64,000 nucleotides of DNA, from contig DATMFW010000093.1 in assembly GCA_035556655.1 (NCBI GenBank), positions 4,934 through 68,933 on the forward strand. The letters are read 5' to 3'. The notes below the pieces were generated by a model that saw only the letters and a program-made list of their open reading frames with translations, was not told the origin of the DNA and ran no database searches. This DNA comes from JBDSKH01 sp035556655. Its GTDB lineage: Bacteria > Actinomycetota > Actinomycetes > Actinomycetales > Microbacteriaceae. The position numbers and the translations under genes are program-made. This document shows positions 1 through 10,182 of the stretch, one piece after another (position 1 is the first letter of the stretch; the number at the start of each line of letters is the position of its first letter).

Positions 1-167
1 TCCTGCTCGACGAGCCGACCAACCACCTGTCGCTGGCGCTGGCGACCGAGCTCGAGGAGGCGCTGGGGACGTATCCGGGCGCGGTGGTGGTAGCGAGCCA
101 CGACCGGTGGTTGCGCCGGCGCTGGTCGCAGCCGACGCTGCGGCTGGCCGGGGGCATCGCGGCTTGA
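1..167 (+). CDS. ABC-F family ATPase, C-terminal fragment
   Basis: The window opens inside this gene; only the last 54 codons and the stop remain, read from base 3. The visible residues start LLDEPTNHLS, the Walker B and D-loop in the form typical of ABC-F proteins, and continue to SHDRWL, the H-loop. ABC-F proteins are soluble twin-ATPase factors that act on the ribosome, either in translation or in antibiotic protection. The protein ends about 20 residues after the H-loop, so it has no long C-terminal extension. The subgroup cannot be decided from this fragment. Confidence 0.8.
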   Translation, partial: LLDEPTNHLSLALATELEEALGTYPGAVVVASHDRWLRRRWSQPTLRLAGGIAA

Positions 168-174
168 CCCGGCA

Positions 175-190
175 TCGAACGTATGTTCGA
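175..190. promoter_or_regulatory. LexA binding site (SOS box)
   Basis: The sequence is TCGAAC-GTAT-GTTCGA, a perfect 6-4-6 palindrome identical in its arms to the mycobacterial/actinobacterial LexA consensus. It lies in the short gap between the ABC-F stop and the radical SAM start and overlaps a -10-like TATGTT. The downstream gene is therefore probably repressed by LexA and induced by DNA damage. Binding is inferred from sequence only. Confidence 0.75.
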
Positions 191-198
191 ATGTGTGG

Positions 199-1239
199 GT
201 GAGGTGGGCCGGGCAGCAGGTGGACGCGGAAGCCGTCGACGCGCTGCCCGGCCTCGCCTCACGCCATGACCTGGTCCGGTCGGTGCAGACCCCCGAGTTC
301 GCCGGCATCACCTTCCACGAGGTGTTGGCGAAGTCGGCCCTGAACCACGTGCCGGGCTCGTCGAACGCCCTGCCCTTCGGCTGGACGATCAACCCGTACC
401 GGGGGTGCACTCATGCGTGTGTCATGTGCTTCGCCCGCAAGACGCACGAGTACCTCGACCTCGACAGCGGCCGGGACTTCGACACCCAGATCGTGGTGAA
501 GACGAACGTGGCCGAGGTGCTGGAACGCGAACTGGCGCGGCCGAGCTGGGGGCGGCATCCGGTCGCCTTGGGTACCAACACCGACCCGTACCAGCGCGCC
601 GAGGGCCGCTACCGGCTCATGCCGGGCATCATCGCGGCGCTGGCCGCCGCCGACACGCCTTTCAGCATCCTGACGAAGGGCACGCTGCTGCGCCGCGACA
701 TCCCGTTGCTGCAGACCGCCGCCGAACGCGTGCCGGTCGATGTGGCGATGACGGTCGACATCTTCGATCCGGCGCTGCGCGAGTCGATCGAGCCGGGGGC
801 TCCGACCACCGAGGCGCGGCTGGCCACGGTCACCGCGGTCAAAGAGGCCGGGCTGAACGTCTCGGTGTTCATGATGCCGGTGTTCCCCTACCTCACCGAC
901 AGCATCGCCCACCTCGACCGCGCCCTCGGCCAGATCGCGGATGCCGGGGCCGACTCGGTCGCGTACAGCGCCCTCCACCTGCGGCCGGGTGCGCGCGAAT
1001 GGTTCTGGGCCTGGCTCGAGCGCGAGCACCCCGAGCTGATGCAGAGCTATCACCGGGTGTACGGCGGCGGCAGTTACGCGGCGAAGGACTACCGGGGCTG
1101 GCTGGCGGCGCGCATGCGTCCGTTGCTGCGCAAGCACGGGCTCGAGCGCCCGCCGCGCATCGACCCGGCGACGGGTGTGGTGCGGGCGACCGAGTTGCCC
1201 GCGCACCCGGCGGCGGGCATCCAGCCGACGCTCTTCTGA
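199..1239 (+). CDS. Rv2578c-family radical SAM protein
   Basis: This is a radical SAM enzyme of 346 residues. The cluster motif C-x3-C-x2-C is at about residues 70-77 (GCTHACVMC), and the family blocks around NPYRGC, GTNTDPYQRAEGRY and LTKGT are intact. The family is distantly like spore photoproduct lyase (SplB), and its reaction is not established. I chose the GTG at 199, giving MRWAGQQ, because family members such as Rv2578c begin MRWA; an in-frame GTG at 193 would add two residues. There is no clear ribosome binding site, so the mRNA may be leaderless. The perfect LexA box 8 bases upstream suggests a DNA-damage role, which is inference. The protein ends in TLF like its relatives, so it looks complete. 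Confidence 0.88.
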   Translation: MRWAGQQVDAEAVDALPGLASRHDLVRSVQTPEFAGITFHEVLAKSALNHVPGSSNALPFGWTINPYRGCTHACVMCFARKTHEYLDLDSGRDFDTQIVVKTNVAEVLERELARPSWGRHPVALGTNTDPYQRAEGRYRLMPGIIAALAAADTPFSILTKGTLLRRDIPLLQTAAERVPVDVAMTVDIFDPALRESIEPGAPTTEARLATVTAVKEAGLNVSVFMMPVFPYLTDSIAHLDRALGQIADAGADSVAYSALHLRPGAREWFWAWLEREHPELMQSYHRVYGGGSYAAKDYRGWLAARMRPLLRKHGLERPPRIDPATGVVRATELPAHPAAGIQPTLF

Positions 1240-1314
1240 GCATGTCGCCGCTCGAAGGGCACCTCAGCGGCGTGGCTCTCGATAGGCTGTCGCCATGAGG
1301 CCGGGGTCGCGAGG

Positions 1315-1995
1315 ATGAGCGGAGGAGCGCTCCCACCCGCGAACGAAGCCCGAAGCGGTGCGGTGCGGTTGGCGATTCTCGACGACCACGAGGTGCTCCT
1401 CGACAGCCTCGGCAGCTGGATCACCAGCCACGCGCCCGACTTCGAGGTCGTGCTGATGGCGGCCACCTGGCTGCAGCTCGTGCACAGTCCCGCCTTCCCC
1501 ACCGACCTGGTGTTCATCGACTTCCAGCTCAAGGAACCGGTCTCGATCGAGGCGCGCGTGCGCACCTGTCGCGCCGCCGGAGCCCGCGTCATGGTGCTGT
1601 CGAGCATCGACACCCGTGAGGCGCGGGATCGCGCGCTCGCCGCGGGCGCCGCCGATTTCGTCTCGAAGGCGCTCCCCATGGCATCCGTGATGGATGCGGC
1701 CCGCCGCATCATGGGGATGGAAGCGGATACCGGCGCCCACCGCGCATGGCGCCCCCTGCCGTCCGGCGCGTCCGCCCAGGCGAAGCCGCGGCTGAGCCCC
1801 GGCGAGGAGGAGGCGTTGCGGCTGTATGCCGCCGGATTCAGCACCTCCGAGGTAGCCGACCGCATGAACGTGCAGTACGAGACGGCGAAGACCTACCTGC
1901 GTCGCGTGCGCGAGAAGTACGCCAAGGTGGGGCGGCCCGCCAGCAAGAAGGCCGAACTCATCCGCCGCGCAGCGGAAGATGGTTATCTGGAGTAA
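1315..1995 (+). CDS. LuxR/FixJ-type response regulator
   Basis: A two-domain regulator of 226 residues. The receiver domain (about 17-130) shows the acidic pair D23-D24, the phosphoacceptor D69 in VFIDF, the switch serine in VLSS and the conserved lysine in VSK. The C-terminal helix-turn-helix (about 160-225) contains LSPGEEEALRLYAAG and the recognition helix around YETAKTYLRRV, as in NarL/LuxR proteins. No sensor kinase lies beside it, so its signal is unknown. Its TAA stop shares one base with the ATG of the thymidine kinase gene, so the two are translationally coupled. The start is the first in-frame ATG. Confidence 0.85.
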   Translation: MSGGALPPANEARSGAVRLAILDDHEVLLDSLGSWITSHAPDFEVVLMAATWLQLVHSPAFPTDLVFIDFQLKEPVSIEARVRTCRAAGARVMVLSSIDTREARDRALAAGAADFVSKALPMASVMDAARRIMGMEADTGAHRAWRPLPSGASAQAKPRLSPGEEEALRLYAAGFSTSEVADRMNVQYETAKTYLRRVREKYAKVGRPASKKAELIRRAAEDGYLE

Positions 1996-2663
1996 TGGCG
2001 AAGCTCTACTTCCGCTACGGGGCGATGAACTCGGGCAAGAGCACGGCCCTGCTGCAGGCGGCGTTCAACTACGAGGAGCGCGAGCAGCAGGTGCTGCTGG
2101 CGAAGCCGGCGATCGACTCCAAGGGCGACAACGCCATCGTCTCGCGGCTCGGCATCACGCGCAGCGTCGACTTCACCGTCGGGCCCGACGAGGACATCTA
2201 CGCGGCGTTCACCCGGGAACGCGAGCGCGTCATCCGCGAGACCGGCAAAGACGTCAGCTGCCTGCTCGTCGATGAGTCGCAGTTCCTGGGTGAGGCGCAG
2301 GTCGACGACCTGCTGCGCATCGCGATCATCGAAGACGTGCCGGTGCTGGCCTACGGGATCCGCACCGACTTCCAGACCGTCGCCTTCCCCGGCAGCCGCC
2401 GTCTGCTCGAGGTCGCCCACTCGCTCGAAGAGCTGAAGACGATCTGCCGTTGCGGGCGCAAGGCGGTGTTCAACACCCGCAAGGTCGACGGGCGGTACGT
2501 GTTCGACGGCGATCAGGTGGCGATCGACGGAGCGGCCCAGGTCTCGTACGACTCGCTGTGCGGCGCCTGCTACCTCGAGGAGTCCGGCGGCGTGCTCAAC
2601 CGGGGGTGGCGGCCGAAGCTCGACTTCAGTTACAACAGCGGACCGGACGCGGACTTCACCTGA
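1995..2663 (+). CDS. tdk: Thymidine kinase
   Basis: Type II thymidine kinase of 222 residues, which phosphorylates thymidine with ATP in the pyrimidine salvage pathway. The P-loop GAMNSGKST is at about residues 9-17. The Walker B-like DESQF and the zinc-binding cysteine pairs (CRCGRK and CGAC) are both present, so the fold looks complete. The start ATG overlaps the preceding TAA by one base, which fixes it. Pairing with a response regulator is unusual, but both genes have normal composition and there is no sign of transfer. Confidence 0.93.
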   Translation: MAKLYFRYGAMNSGKSTALLQAAFNYEEREQQVLLAKPAIDSKGDNAIVSRLGITRSVDFTVGPDEDIYAAFTRERERVIRETGKDVSCLLVDESQFLGEAQVDDLLRIAIIEDVPVLAYGIRTDFQTVAFPGSRRLLEVAHSLEELKTICRCGRKAVFNTRKVDGRYVFDGDQVAIDGAAQVSYDSLCGACYLEESGGVLNRGWRPKLDFSYNSGPDADFT

Positions 2664-2740
2664 CCCCATCAGGGAAACTGCCTCTTGCTCGACTCCGGAC
2701 CACGGGACTACGGTGAGCCAACTTCGAGAAAGGCAGCTCC

Positions 2741-3346
2741 ATGGCCGACACCAGCCCCCGCAAACGGTATGTCGTCGTCTCCGCGGTGCTCGTCGCAGCC
2801 GGCGCCGTCGCCGGTCCGATCATCCGCGGCGAGTCGGATGTCACCTTCACGCTCCCGGACGGGGTCACGGCGTTCGCGGTGCTGTTCGTGCTCGCGACGG
2901 CGCTCGAACGTCTGAACGTGATCCTGGTTCCGCTGTTCGACTGGGTGCTGGGTGCCCTCGGTGGTGGCGACGGGAGTGCCGGCACCGTGAAGACCGCGGC
3001 CCTGTCGAACATCCGCCAGGCCCGCCTTGCGGCGATGAACCTGGCGCCGGCGGTCGAGGGTTTCGCCGCGACGGCCGCGAGCCTCGATGACGACGCCGAG
3101 AAGGTGACCCGTTCCAACACCGAGAAGGCGCTGCTCACCACGGCCCTCGCGTTCACGGTGGGTATCCTCGGCATCTCGCTGCTGAAGTTCTCGCTGATGA
3201 ACTCCATCGGCTACTTCGGGGTTCCTGCCGGGATCGACGTCCTCGTGACGGCGGCGGCGATCTCGGGGGGCGCGGCGGGACTCGGCGACCTGATCAGCAA
3301 GATCCAGAAGTCGAAGACGACCCAGGAGACCGGGGGAGTCGCGTAG
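2741..3346 (+). CDS. Membrane protein of unknown function
   Basis: A 201-residue protein I cannot assign to a named family. It has a hydrophobic stretch near residues 10-26, another around 42-70 (AFAVLFVLATALE onward), a polar central region with a DDDAEKV segment, and two hydrophobic segments near 130-150 and 160-180. This suggests a small multi-pass membrane protein. A good ribosome binding site (GAGAAAGG) stands about 10 bases before the ATG. It lies alone between tdk and a convergent tRNA gene, so context gives no functional hint. Confidence 0.7.
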   Translation: MADTSPRKRYVVVSAVLVAAGAVAGPIIRGESDVTFTLPDGVTAFAVLFVLATALERLNVILVPLFDWVLGALGGGDGSAGTVKTAALSNIRQARLAAMNLAPAVEGFAATAASLDDDAEKVTRSNTEKALLTTALAFTVGILGISLLKFSLMNSIGYFGVPAGIDVLVTAAAISGGAAGLGDLISKIQKSKTTQETGGVA

Positions 3347-3379
3347 TCCGCGCCCGTTTCCGAGCAGCCGGACCATGTC

Positions 3380-3456
3380 TGGTCGGGGTAACAGGATTTG
3401 AACCTGCGGCCTCGTCGTCCCGAACGACGCGCGCTACCAAGCTGCGCCATACCCCG
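3380..3456 (-). tRNA. tRNA-Pro (anticodon CGG)
   Basis: On the minus strand this folds as a standard cloverleaf. The acceptor stem is CGGGGTA/TACCCCG, the D stem GCGC/GCGC, the anticodon stem CGTCG/CGACG with loop TTCGGGA, and the T arm GCAGG-TTCAAAT-CCTGT. The anticodon CGG decodes proline CCG codons. The 3' CCA is encoded in the DNA. It lies downstream of the phosphoesterase gene on the same strand. Confidence 0.96.
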
Positions 3457-3526
3457 TTGCCGCGCCGGCGAACCGACCGCAACCTGTCAAGGATAGCCGA
3501 AAAACGGGCCGTGCTTGTCCGTCGCC

Positions 3527-4480
3527 CTATCGGGCGATCAAGGTGAGCACCACGGCCTCGGGCGGGCAGGCGAACCGGAACGGCGCGTAGATCGAGGTGC
3601 CGATGCCCGCCGAGACGTTCAGGTATCCCTCGTGCGCGCCGCTGCGCCAGTGGCTGAGCCCCTGGGCCTGGTCCGCCGGGATGTCGCAGTTGGTGACCAG
3701 CGCGCCGGACATGCCGGGAACCCGCACCTGGCCGCCGTGCGTGTGACCGGCCAGGACGAGCTCGGCGCCCTGGTTGACGAAATCGTCGAGAACGCGGCGG
3801 TACGGGGCGTGCGTCACGCCGATGGCGAGGACCTCTTCGTCGCTCTCCGTCGACCACTCAACGTTCTCGCGGACCGCTTCGATGGCCCCCGGCAGCAGAT
3901 CGAGCCGGTCCCAGTCGCGGTGGGCGTCGTTGGTGCCGAACAGCTCGATGCGCGCGCCGCGTACCTCGATGGCGCGGGCCGTGTTGTTCAGAGAGAGCCA
4001 GCCGAGACCGTCCTGGAAGAACTGCTCGAGACCCGCGGTGTCGAGGTCGGGACGCCGGCTCTTGCGGGTGTCTTCGAGGGTGATGAAGTAGCGCAGCGGG
4101 TTCTTGAACACCGGCCCGAAGTAGTCGTTCGACCCGTGGACGAACACGCCGGGAACGCCGGCGAACGGCTCGAGCGCGTACTCGACGCCGCGGTTGCCGT
4201 CGACGTGCCCGAGGTTGTCGCCGGTGTCGACGATCAGGTCGGGTTCGTAGCGCGCGAGCGAACGGATGAACTCCTGCTTCGCGGTCTGCCATGGCGCCAT
4301 GTGCAGGTCGCTCAGGTGCAGCACGGTCAGGGGACGTGATCCCGGCTCGAGCAGCGGAAGCGTCTCGTGGCGCACGGTGAACCGGTTGCGCTCGACGACG
4401 ACGCCCCACGCGAACGCCGCAGCGCCGGCGACCGCGACACCCGTGAGGGTCGCCGCGGTCGCGCGGCCGCTAGGGCTCAT
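3527..4480 (-). CDS. Calcineurin-like metallophosphoesterase
   Basis: A membrane-anchored phosphoesterase of 317 residues. An N-terminal hydrophobic segment (about 7-27) is followed by the metallophosphatase signature: DLH in LSDLH, GDN in VDTGDN, the GSND variant of GNH(D/E), and a C-terminal AGHTHGGQ with two metal-ligand histidines. The domain probably lies outside the cell and binds two metals; the substrate is unknown. I start at ATG 4480 because it overlaps the upstream PBP stop as ATGA; a GTG at 4489 would add three residues. Coupling to a peptidoglycan synthase gene is a common actinobacterial arrangement and suggests an envelope role. Confidence 0.85.
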   Translation of the reverse strand: MSPSGRATAATLTGVAVAGAAAFAWGVVVERNRFTVRHETLPLLEPGSRPLTVLHLSDLHMAPWQTAKQEFIRSLARYEPDLIVDTGDNLGHVDGNRGVEYALEPFAGVPGVFVHGSNDYFGPVFKNPLRYFITLEDTRKSRRPDLDTAGLEQFFQDGLGWLSLNNTARAIEVRGARIELFGTNDAHRDWDRLDLLPGAIEAVRENVEWSTESDEEVLAIGVTHAPYRRVLDDFVNQGAELVLAGHTHGGQVRVPGMSGALVTNCDIPADQAQGLSHWRSGAHEGYLNVSAGIGTSIYAPFRFACPPEAVVLTLIAR

Positions 4481-7038
4481 GGAATGCACTTATTGGGCGC
4501 GCCCAAGCCGTAATACGTCAGCGTGATGATCGCCGACTTGTTGACGACCGATCCGCCTGCGGGGTTCATCGCCACGACGATCGTGCTCGTCGGTTGCACG
4601 GGATCGGGGTTCGGCTTGCAGTCCGCGATCACGTTCGACCACCCGAGGTTGATCAGGTCGTTCTTCGCTGCCGAGACGTCCTGTCCGACGACGTCGGGCA
4701 GTGCCGCGGCCTGACCGTTACTGAGATAGGCGACCACCTCGGTACCGCGTGGCACGGAGTCGCCGGCCGCAGGCCGGGTGTAGACGACGGTTCCGGCGGG
4801 CAGATCCGAGTCGACCGTCTTGCCCTTCTTGTAGTTCAGCTCGGCGAGCTGGATCTGGGCCTTGGCCTGCTCGGCGGTCTTGCCGGTCACGTTCGGGACG
4901 AAGACCGGGTTGCCCTTGAGCAGCGACGGGTCCGGCGGCGGGAAGGCTCCACCGGGGTAGTAGCTGTCGATCGCCTGGGCGACGGGGCGGAAGATCACGT
5001 GGCGCAGCAACGCGGCCTGGACGCCGTTGACGGCGATCTGACGCAGAGACTGCTTGCCCTTGATGTTGCCGACCCATACCGCCGTCGAGACCTTCGTCGA
5101 CGATCCGACCAGCCAGACGTGGACCGCGTTGTCGGTGGTACCCGTCTTGCCGATGTAGGTGGTGCCGTCGTGCGGGTTCGACGCGTTCGCCGTACCGCCG
5201 GTGAACACGCCGGCCATCGCGTAGGCAGCGGTGTTGGCCACGGCGGGCGACACGGCCGACTGGCCGCAGTTCGCGTTCTGACCCGGCTTCACGTTGCCGT
5301 CACGGTCGATGACCTTGTCGACGATGATCGGCGAGCAGAAGACGCCCTTGTTGGCGATGGCGGCGTAGGCCGCGGCCGCGGTGACCGGCGCGATGTTGTT
5401 CGCACAACCACCGATCGCGCACGACGGACGCGTCTCCAGTGCGGCGCCCGAGGCGTTGTGCACGCCGATCGAGGCGGCGAGCTTCTTGATCTGACACTGG
5501 TCGACCTTGCTCGCCATCTGCACGAACACCGAGTTCACCGAGCCCGCCGTGCCGCGCATGACGGTGTACGAGCCCTTCTCGCCGGAGTCGTTCTTGAACT
5601 TGAAGGGCCCGCCCCAGGGTCCGCCGCAGCTGTCCGCGAACTTGGCCTGGTTGACCTGAAGCGTGGATGCGTTGAACGACTCCTGCAGGCCGCCCCCGGC
5701 ATCGAGGAAGGCCAGCAGCACGTACGGCTTGTACGTCGAACCCGGCTGGAAGCCGACCGAGCCGCCGTGTGCGATGTCGGCCGAGAAGTTGACGGCCGTG
5801 GTGGTCTTGCCGCCGCCTGCCTCGGTGTTGTTGTAGTCCTTGTTCTGTGTCATCACCAGGATGCGACCGGTGTTGACCTGAACCGAGGTCACCGCGGCAC
5901 CGAGCTGGAACCGGGTCTCGTTCTTCGGTGCGGCGCTCTGCACGACCTTGGTGGTCGCGACCTGCAGCGCCGGGTTGATCGAGGTGACGATGGTGTAGCC
6001 GCCGCGCTTGAACGCCAGCTTGCGCTCTTCGGGGCTGCCGCCGAGCGACTCGAGTTCGAAGATGCTGTTCACCACGTAGTCGCAGGGGAAGGCGAAGTAC
6101 TTGGTGGCACCCAGGCAGCCGTTGTTGGTCGGTGTGGGCTTGACGAAGTCGGCGTCGACCGGGGTGGCGAGGGCCTCGTCGCGCTCGGCGGCGGTGATGT
6201 AGCCCTCGTTGTACATCGAGTTGATGATGACGTCGCGCCGGGCCTGGTTCGCCGGGTAGTGCGATTCGTCTTGCAGGTCGCGCTTGGTCGGGTACTGCAC
6301 GATGGCCAGCAGCGAGGCCGACTCGGCGAGCGTCAGCTCGGAGGCGTTCTTCGAGAAGTACTGCAGAGCCGCCGCCTGCACCCCGTAGGTATTGCCGCCG
6401 AACCCGGCGATGTTGAGGTACGCCTGCAGGATCTCGTCTTTGGAGTACCGCTTCTCGAGCCCGATCGCGAGCTTCATCTCTTTGAGCTTGCGGTCGAGGG
6501 TGGGCTCCATCGCCGACTCGATGTCGGCGTCGATCTTCTCTTGGCTGACGGCCGTGCCGTCGTCGTTGGTCTGGTTGAGCGCCTGCTGCACGAGGATGTT
6601 GCGCACCGTCTGCATGGTCAGGGTCGAGGCGCCCCCGGACTGGCCGGCGCCGACCGCTGCGCGGACCACGGAGGAGATGTCGACGCCGCCGTGCTCTTTG
6701 AACCGGCGGTCCTCTCCGGCGATGGCCGCCCACTTGAGGTAGTCGCTCATCTGGTCGAGGTCGACCTCTTCGCGGTTCTGGTCGAAGATCGTGGCGATGT
6801 GGAAGTACTCGCCGTTCTTGTCGACGGCGACGATCTCGTTCTGGAGGTGGCCCTCGTTGAGCTTGATGTAGTCGGGCAGACTCTCGAAGATGCCGATGGT
6901 GTTGTTCGCCGTGATGCCGGTGACGGCGATGGCGGGGGCGACCATGACGGTGGCCAGGACACCGGCCAGCGCACTGAAACCGAGTGTTCCGAGCAGCGCG
7001 CCGAACAGACTGGTGACCGAGGATTTTGGACCGGGCAT
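4477..7038 (-). CDS. Bifunctional penicillin-binding protein with PASTA domains
   Basis: A class A penicillin-binding protein of 853 residues that polymerises and cross-links peptidoglycan at the outer membrane face. A transmembrane segment lies near residues 12-40. The transglycosylase domain (GT51) has its catalytic glutamate in EDRRF at about 109. The transpeptidase domain has S434-x-x-K437 (STYK), SVN at about 500 and KTGTT at 631. Two PASTA domains follow (about 710-780 and 782-848). The cytoplasmic N-terminus is short. The gene reads away from a 55-bp gap shared with the DUF4177 gene and is coupled to the phosphoesterase gene by an ATGA overlap. Confidence 0.94.
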   Translation of the reverse strand: MPGPKSSVTSLFGALLGTLGFSALAGVLATVMVAPAIAVTGITANNTIGIFESLPDYIKLNEGHLQNEIVAVDKNGEYFHIATIFDQNREEVDLDQMSDYLKWAAIAGEDRRFKEHGGVDISSVVRAAVGAGQSGGASTLTMQTVRNILVQQALNQTNDDGTAVSQEKIDADIESAMEPTLDRKLKEMKLAIGLEKRYSKDEILQAYLNIAGFGGNTYGVQAAALQYFSKNASELTLAESASLLAIVQYPTKRDLQDESHYPANQARRDVIINSMYNEGYITAAERDEALATPVDADFVKPTPTNNGCLGATKYFAFPCDYVVNSIFELESLGGSPEERKLAFKRGGYTIVTSINPALQVATTKVVQSAAPKNETRFQLGAAVTSVQVNTGRILVMTQNKDYNNTEAGGGKTTTAVNFSADIAHGGSVGFQPGSTYKPYVLLAFLDAGGGLQESFNASTLQVNQAKFADSCGGPWGGPFKFKNDSGEKGSYTVMRGTAGSVNSVFVQMASKVDQCQIKKLAASIGVHNASGAALETRPSCAIGGCANNIAPVTAAAAYAAIANKGVFCSPIIVDKVIDRDGNVKPGQNANCGQSAVSPAVANTAAYAMAGVFTGGTANASNPHDGTTYIGKTGTTDNAVHVWLVGSSTKVSTAVWVGNIKGKQSLRQIAVNGVQAALLRHVIFRPVAQAIDSYYPGGAFPPPDPSLLKGNPVFVPNVTGKTAEQAKAQIQLAELNYKKGKTVDSDLPAGTVVYTRPAAGDSVPRGTEVVAYLSNGQAAALPDVVGQDVSAAKNDLINLGWSNVIADCKPNPDPVQPTSTIVVAMNPAGGSVVNKSAIITLTYYGLGAPNKCIP

Positions 7039-7093
7039 AGGCTAAAGGGTAGACGATGGCTCGTGTTGACTACCTGAACGGACGCCCTTAACG

Positions 7094-7252
7094 ATGAAGA
7101 AGTGGGAATATCTCACCACTCCGCTCATGATCCACAACACCGCGGCGATCCTGAACAACTGGGGCGAGCAGGGCTGGGAGCTGGTCCAGGTGGTGACCGG
7201 CCCCGAGGGCGGGCTCGTCGCCTATCTGAAGCGCGAGAAAGAGGACGCATGA
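7094..7252 (+). CDS. DUF4177 small protein
   Basis: A 52-residue protein starting MKKWEYLTTPL and containing NNWGEQGWELV, the hallmark of DUF4177-type small proteins. It has no signal peptide. Function is unknown. Its stop overlaps the RidA start as ATGA, so the two are co-translated. The divergent partner is the PBP gene. Confidence 0.85.
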   Translation: MKKWEYLTTPLMIHNTAAILNNWGEQGWELVQVVTGPEGGLVAYLKREKEDA

Positions 7253-7703
7253 ACATCGAGAAGCGCCTGAGCGAACTGGGGCTGACCCTTCCGGTGCCGT
7301 CGAAGCCGGTCGCCGCCTACGTGCCCGCCATCGTCACCGGCAACCTGGTCTACACCTCCGGGCAGCTGCCGTTCATCGACGGCGCGCTGCCGGCCACCGG
7401 CAAGGTGGGTGCAGAGGTCTCGGCGGATGCCGCAGCCGGGTACGCGCGGACGTGCGCCTTGAACGCGCTCGCGGCCGCCGCATCCGTCATCGGTTCGCTG
7501 GATCGCGTGACCCGCGTCGTCAAGGTCGTCGGGTTCGTGGCCTCGGCGCCCGACTTCACCGGGCAGCCCGGCGTCATGAACGGCGCCTCCGAACTGCTCG
7601 CCGAGGTGTTCGGCGAGCCCGGGCAGCACGCGCGCAGCGCGGTCGGCGTCGCGGTGCTGCCCCTGGATTCGCCGGTCGAGGTCGAGCTCGTCCTCGAGTT
7701 CGC

Positions 7704-7707
<4 letters not shown>
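7249..7707 (+). CDS. RidA family protein (enamine/imine deaminase-like)
   Basis: A 152-residue YjgF/YER057c/UK114-type protein. Members often hydrolyse reactive enamine/imine intermediates of amino acid metabolism to keto acids and ammonia; others have unknown roles. The family blocks LVYTSGQLPF, a central VVKVVGFVAS and the C-terminal VELVLEF are present, and the length fits the slightly longer actinobacterial form. I cannot point to the substrate-binding arginine with certainty. The start is fixed by the ATGA overlap with the DUF4177 gene. Its TAG stop overlaps the convergent acs TAA stop by two bases. Confidence 0.88.
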
Positions 7708-9659
<1,952 letters not shown>

Positions 9660-9800
9660 GGACGTCAGCATCCTTGGTGTCGATCCGCGGCCGAGCCTGG
9701 GTGGCCGCGTGATGTGTGATGGTGTGGAACCGATCCTATCGATCAGGCGGCGCGTGTTTCGGACCGGGTTAAAGCAGCGGGTGGAACCGCGGATAGACCG

Positions 9801-9828
9801 TTGCACGGTCCCCCATTTGGAGTACACT
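9801..9828 (+). promoter_or_regulatory. Promoter of the 6C RNA
   Basis: TTGCAC (9801-9806) and TACACT (9823-9828) are separated by 16 bases and form a convincing -35/-10 pair. Initiation about 6-7 bases later would start the transcript just before the 5' hairpin of the 6C RNA. Confidence 0.65.
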
Positions 9829-9833
9829 GCTGA

Positions 9834-9938
9834 CAACCGAGCGCAAGCTCGGGCTATGCAGCGCCCGCGATTCCCCCCAATCCAGCGTTGCTGTGGCGGC
9901 GCCCGTTCCCCCCAATGGGCGCCGCCCCTCTTTCTTTA
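9834..9938 (+). ncRNA. 6C small RNA
   Basis: The predicted transcript has the defining 6C architecture: two hairpins, each displaying a run of exactly six cytosines in its loop. Before them is a short 5' hairpin with a GCAA tetraloop (9837-9852). The first C6 loop is at 9873-9878, held by GATT/AATC and an outer CAGC/GCTG helix. The second is at 9908-9913 on a 10-bp GC stem (9895-9904 with 9917-9926), followed by CTCTTTCTTT, so it doubles as an intrinsic terminator. 6C RNAs are widespread in actinobacteria and act in trans on G-rich mRNA sites through the C-rich loops. The targets here are unknown. Confidence 0.88.
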
Positions 9939-10182
9939 ACGACGGGTTCCGGTTGTCGCCCGGGTCGATTGAGCAGGCTCGGGATTCGGCAGCGGGGCTG
10001 CCGGACGGCGATGCCGCCTGCTCCTTCTGGTTGCGTGCAGTGTGAGTGAACTCCGTTATGCAAGCGTTATCTGGATATGTTTGGGGGATCGACATATTGA
10101 GTAAGGATGGGGCTTGCCACCGCCAATGTCGACGGCGGCACCCCAGAGGGGTCAGCCTCTGCAATCACAGAAGGGCAGATCT
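9939..10182. promoter_or_regulatory. Gene-free leader of the xylose-type ABC operon
   Basis: No coding sequence or RNA gene is visible between the 6C terminator and the transporter. The stretch around 10055-10110 is locally AT-richer (GTTATGCAAGCGTTAT, CGACATATTGAG) and is the likely promoter/operator region. GTTAT occurs twice, 12 bases apart, around 10055-10071. The ribosome binding site AGAAGG lies at about 10169-10174. Confidence 0.4.

Noticed and set aside
3485..3490. TTGACA as the -35 of the tRNA-Pro promoter
   Set aside because: On the minus strand no acceptable -10 stands 16-18 bases downstream (CGGCGC is there), so I do not claim a promoter.
4594..7077. An 827-codon plus-strand ORF over the penicillin-binding protein gene
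   Set aside because: It is a high-GC shadow: arginine/valine-rich, no recognisable motifs, and the opposite strand has a complete PBP with all catalytic motifs.
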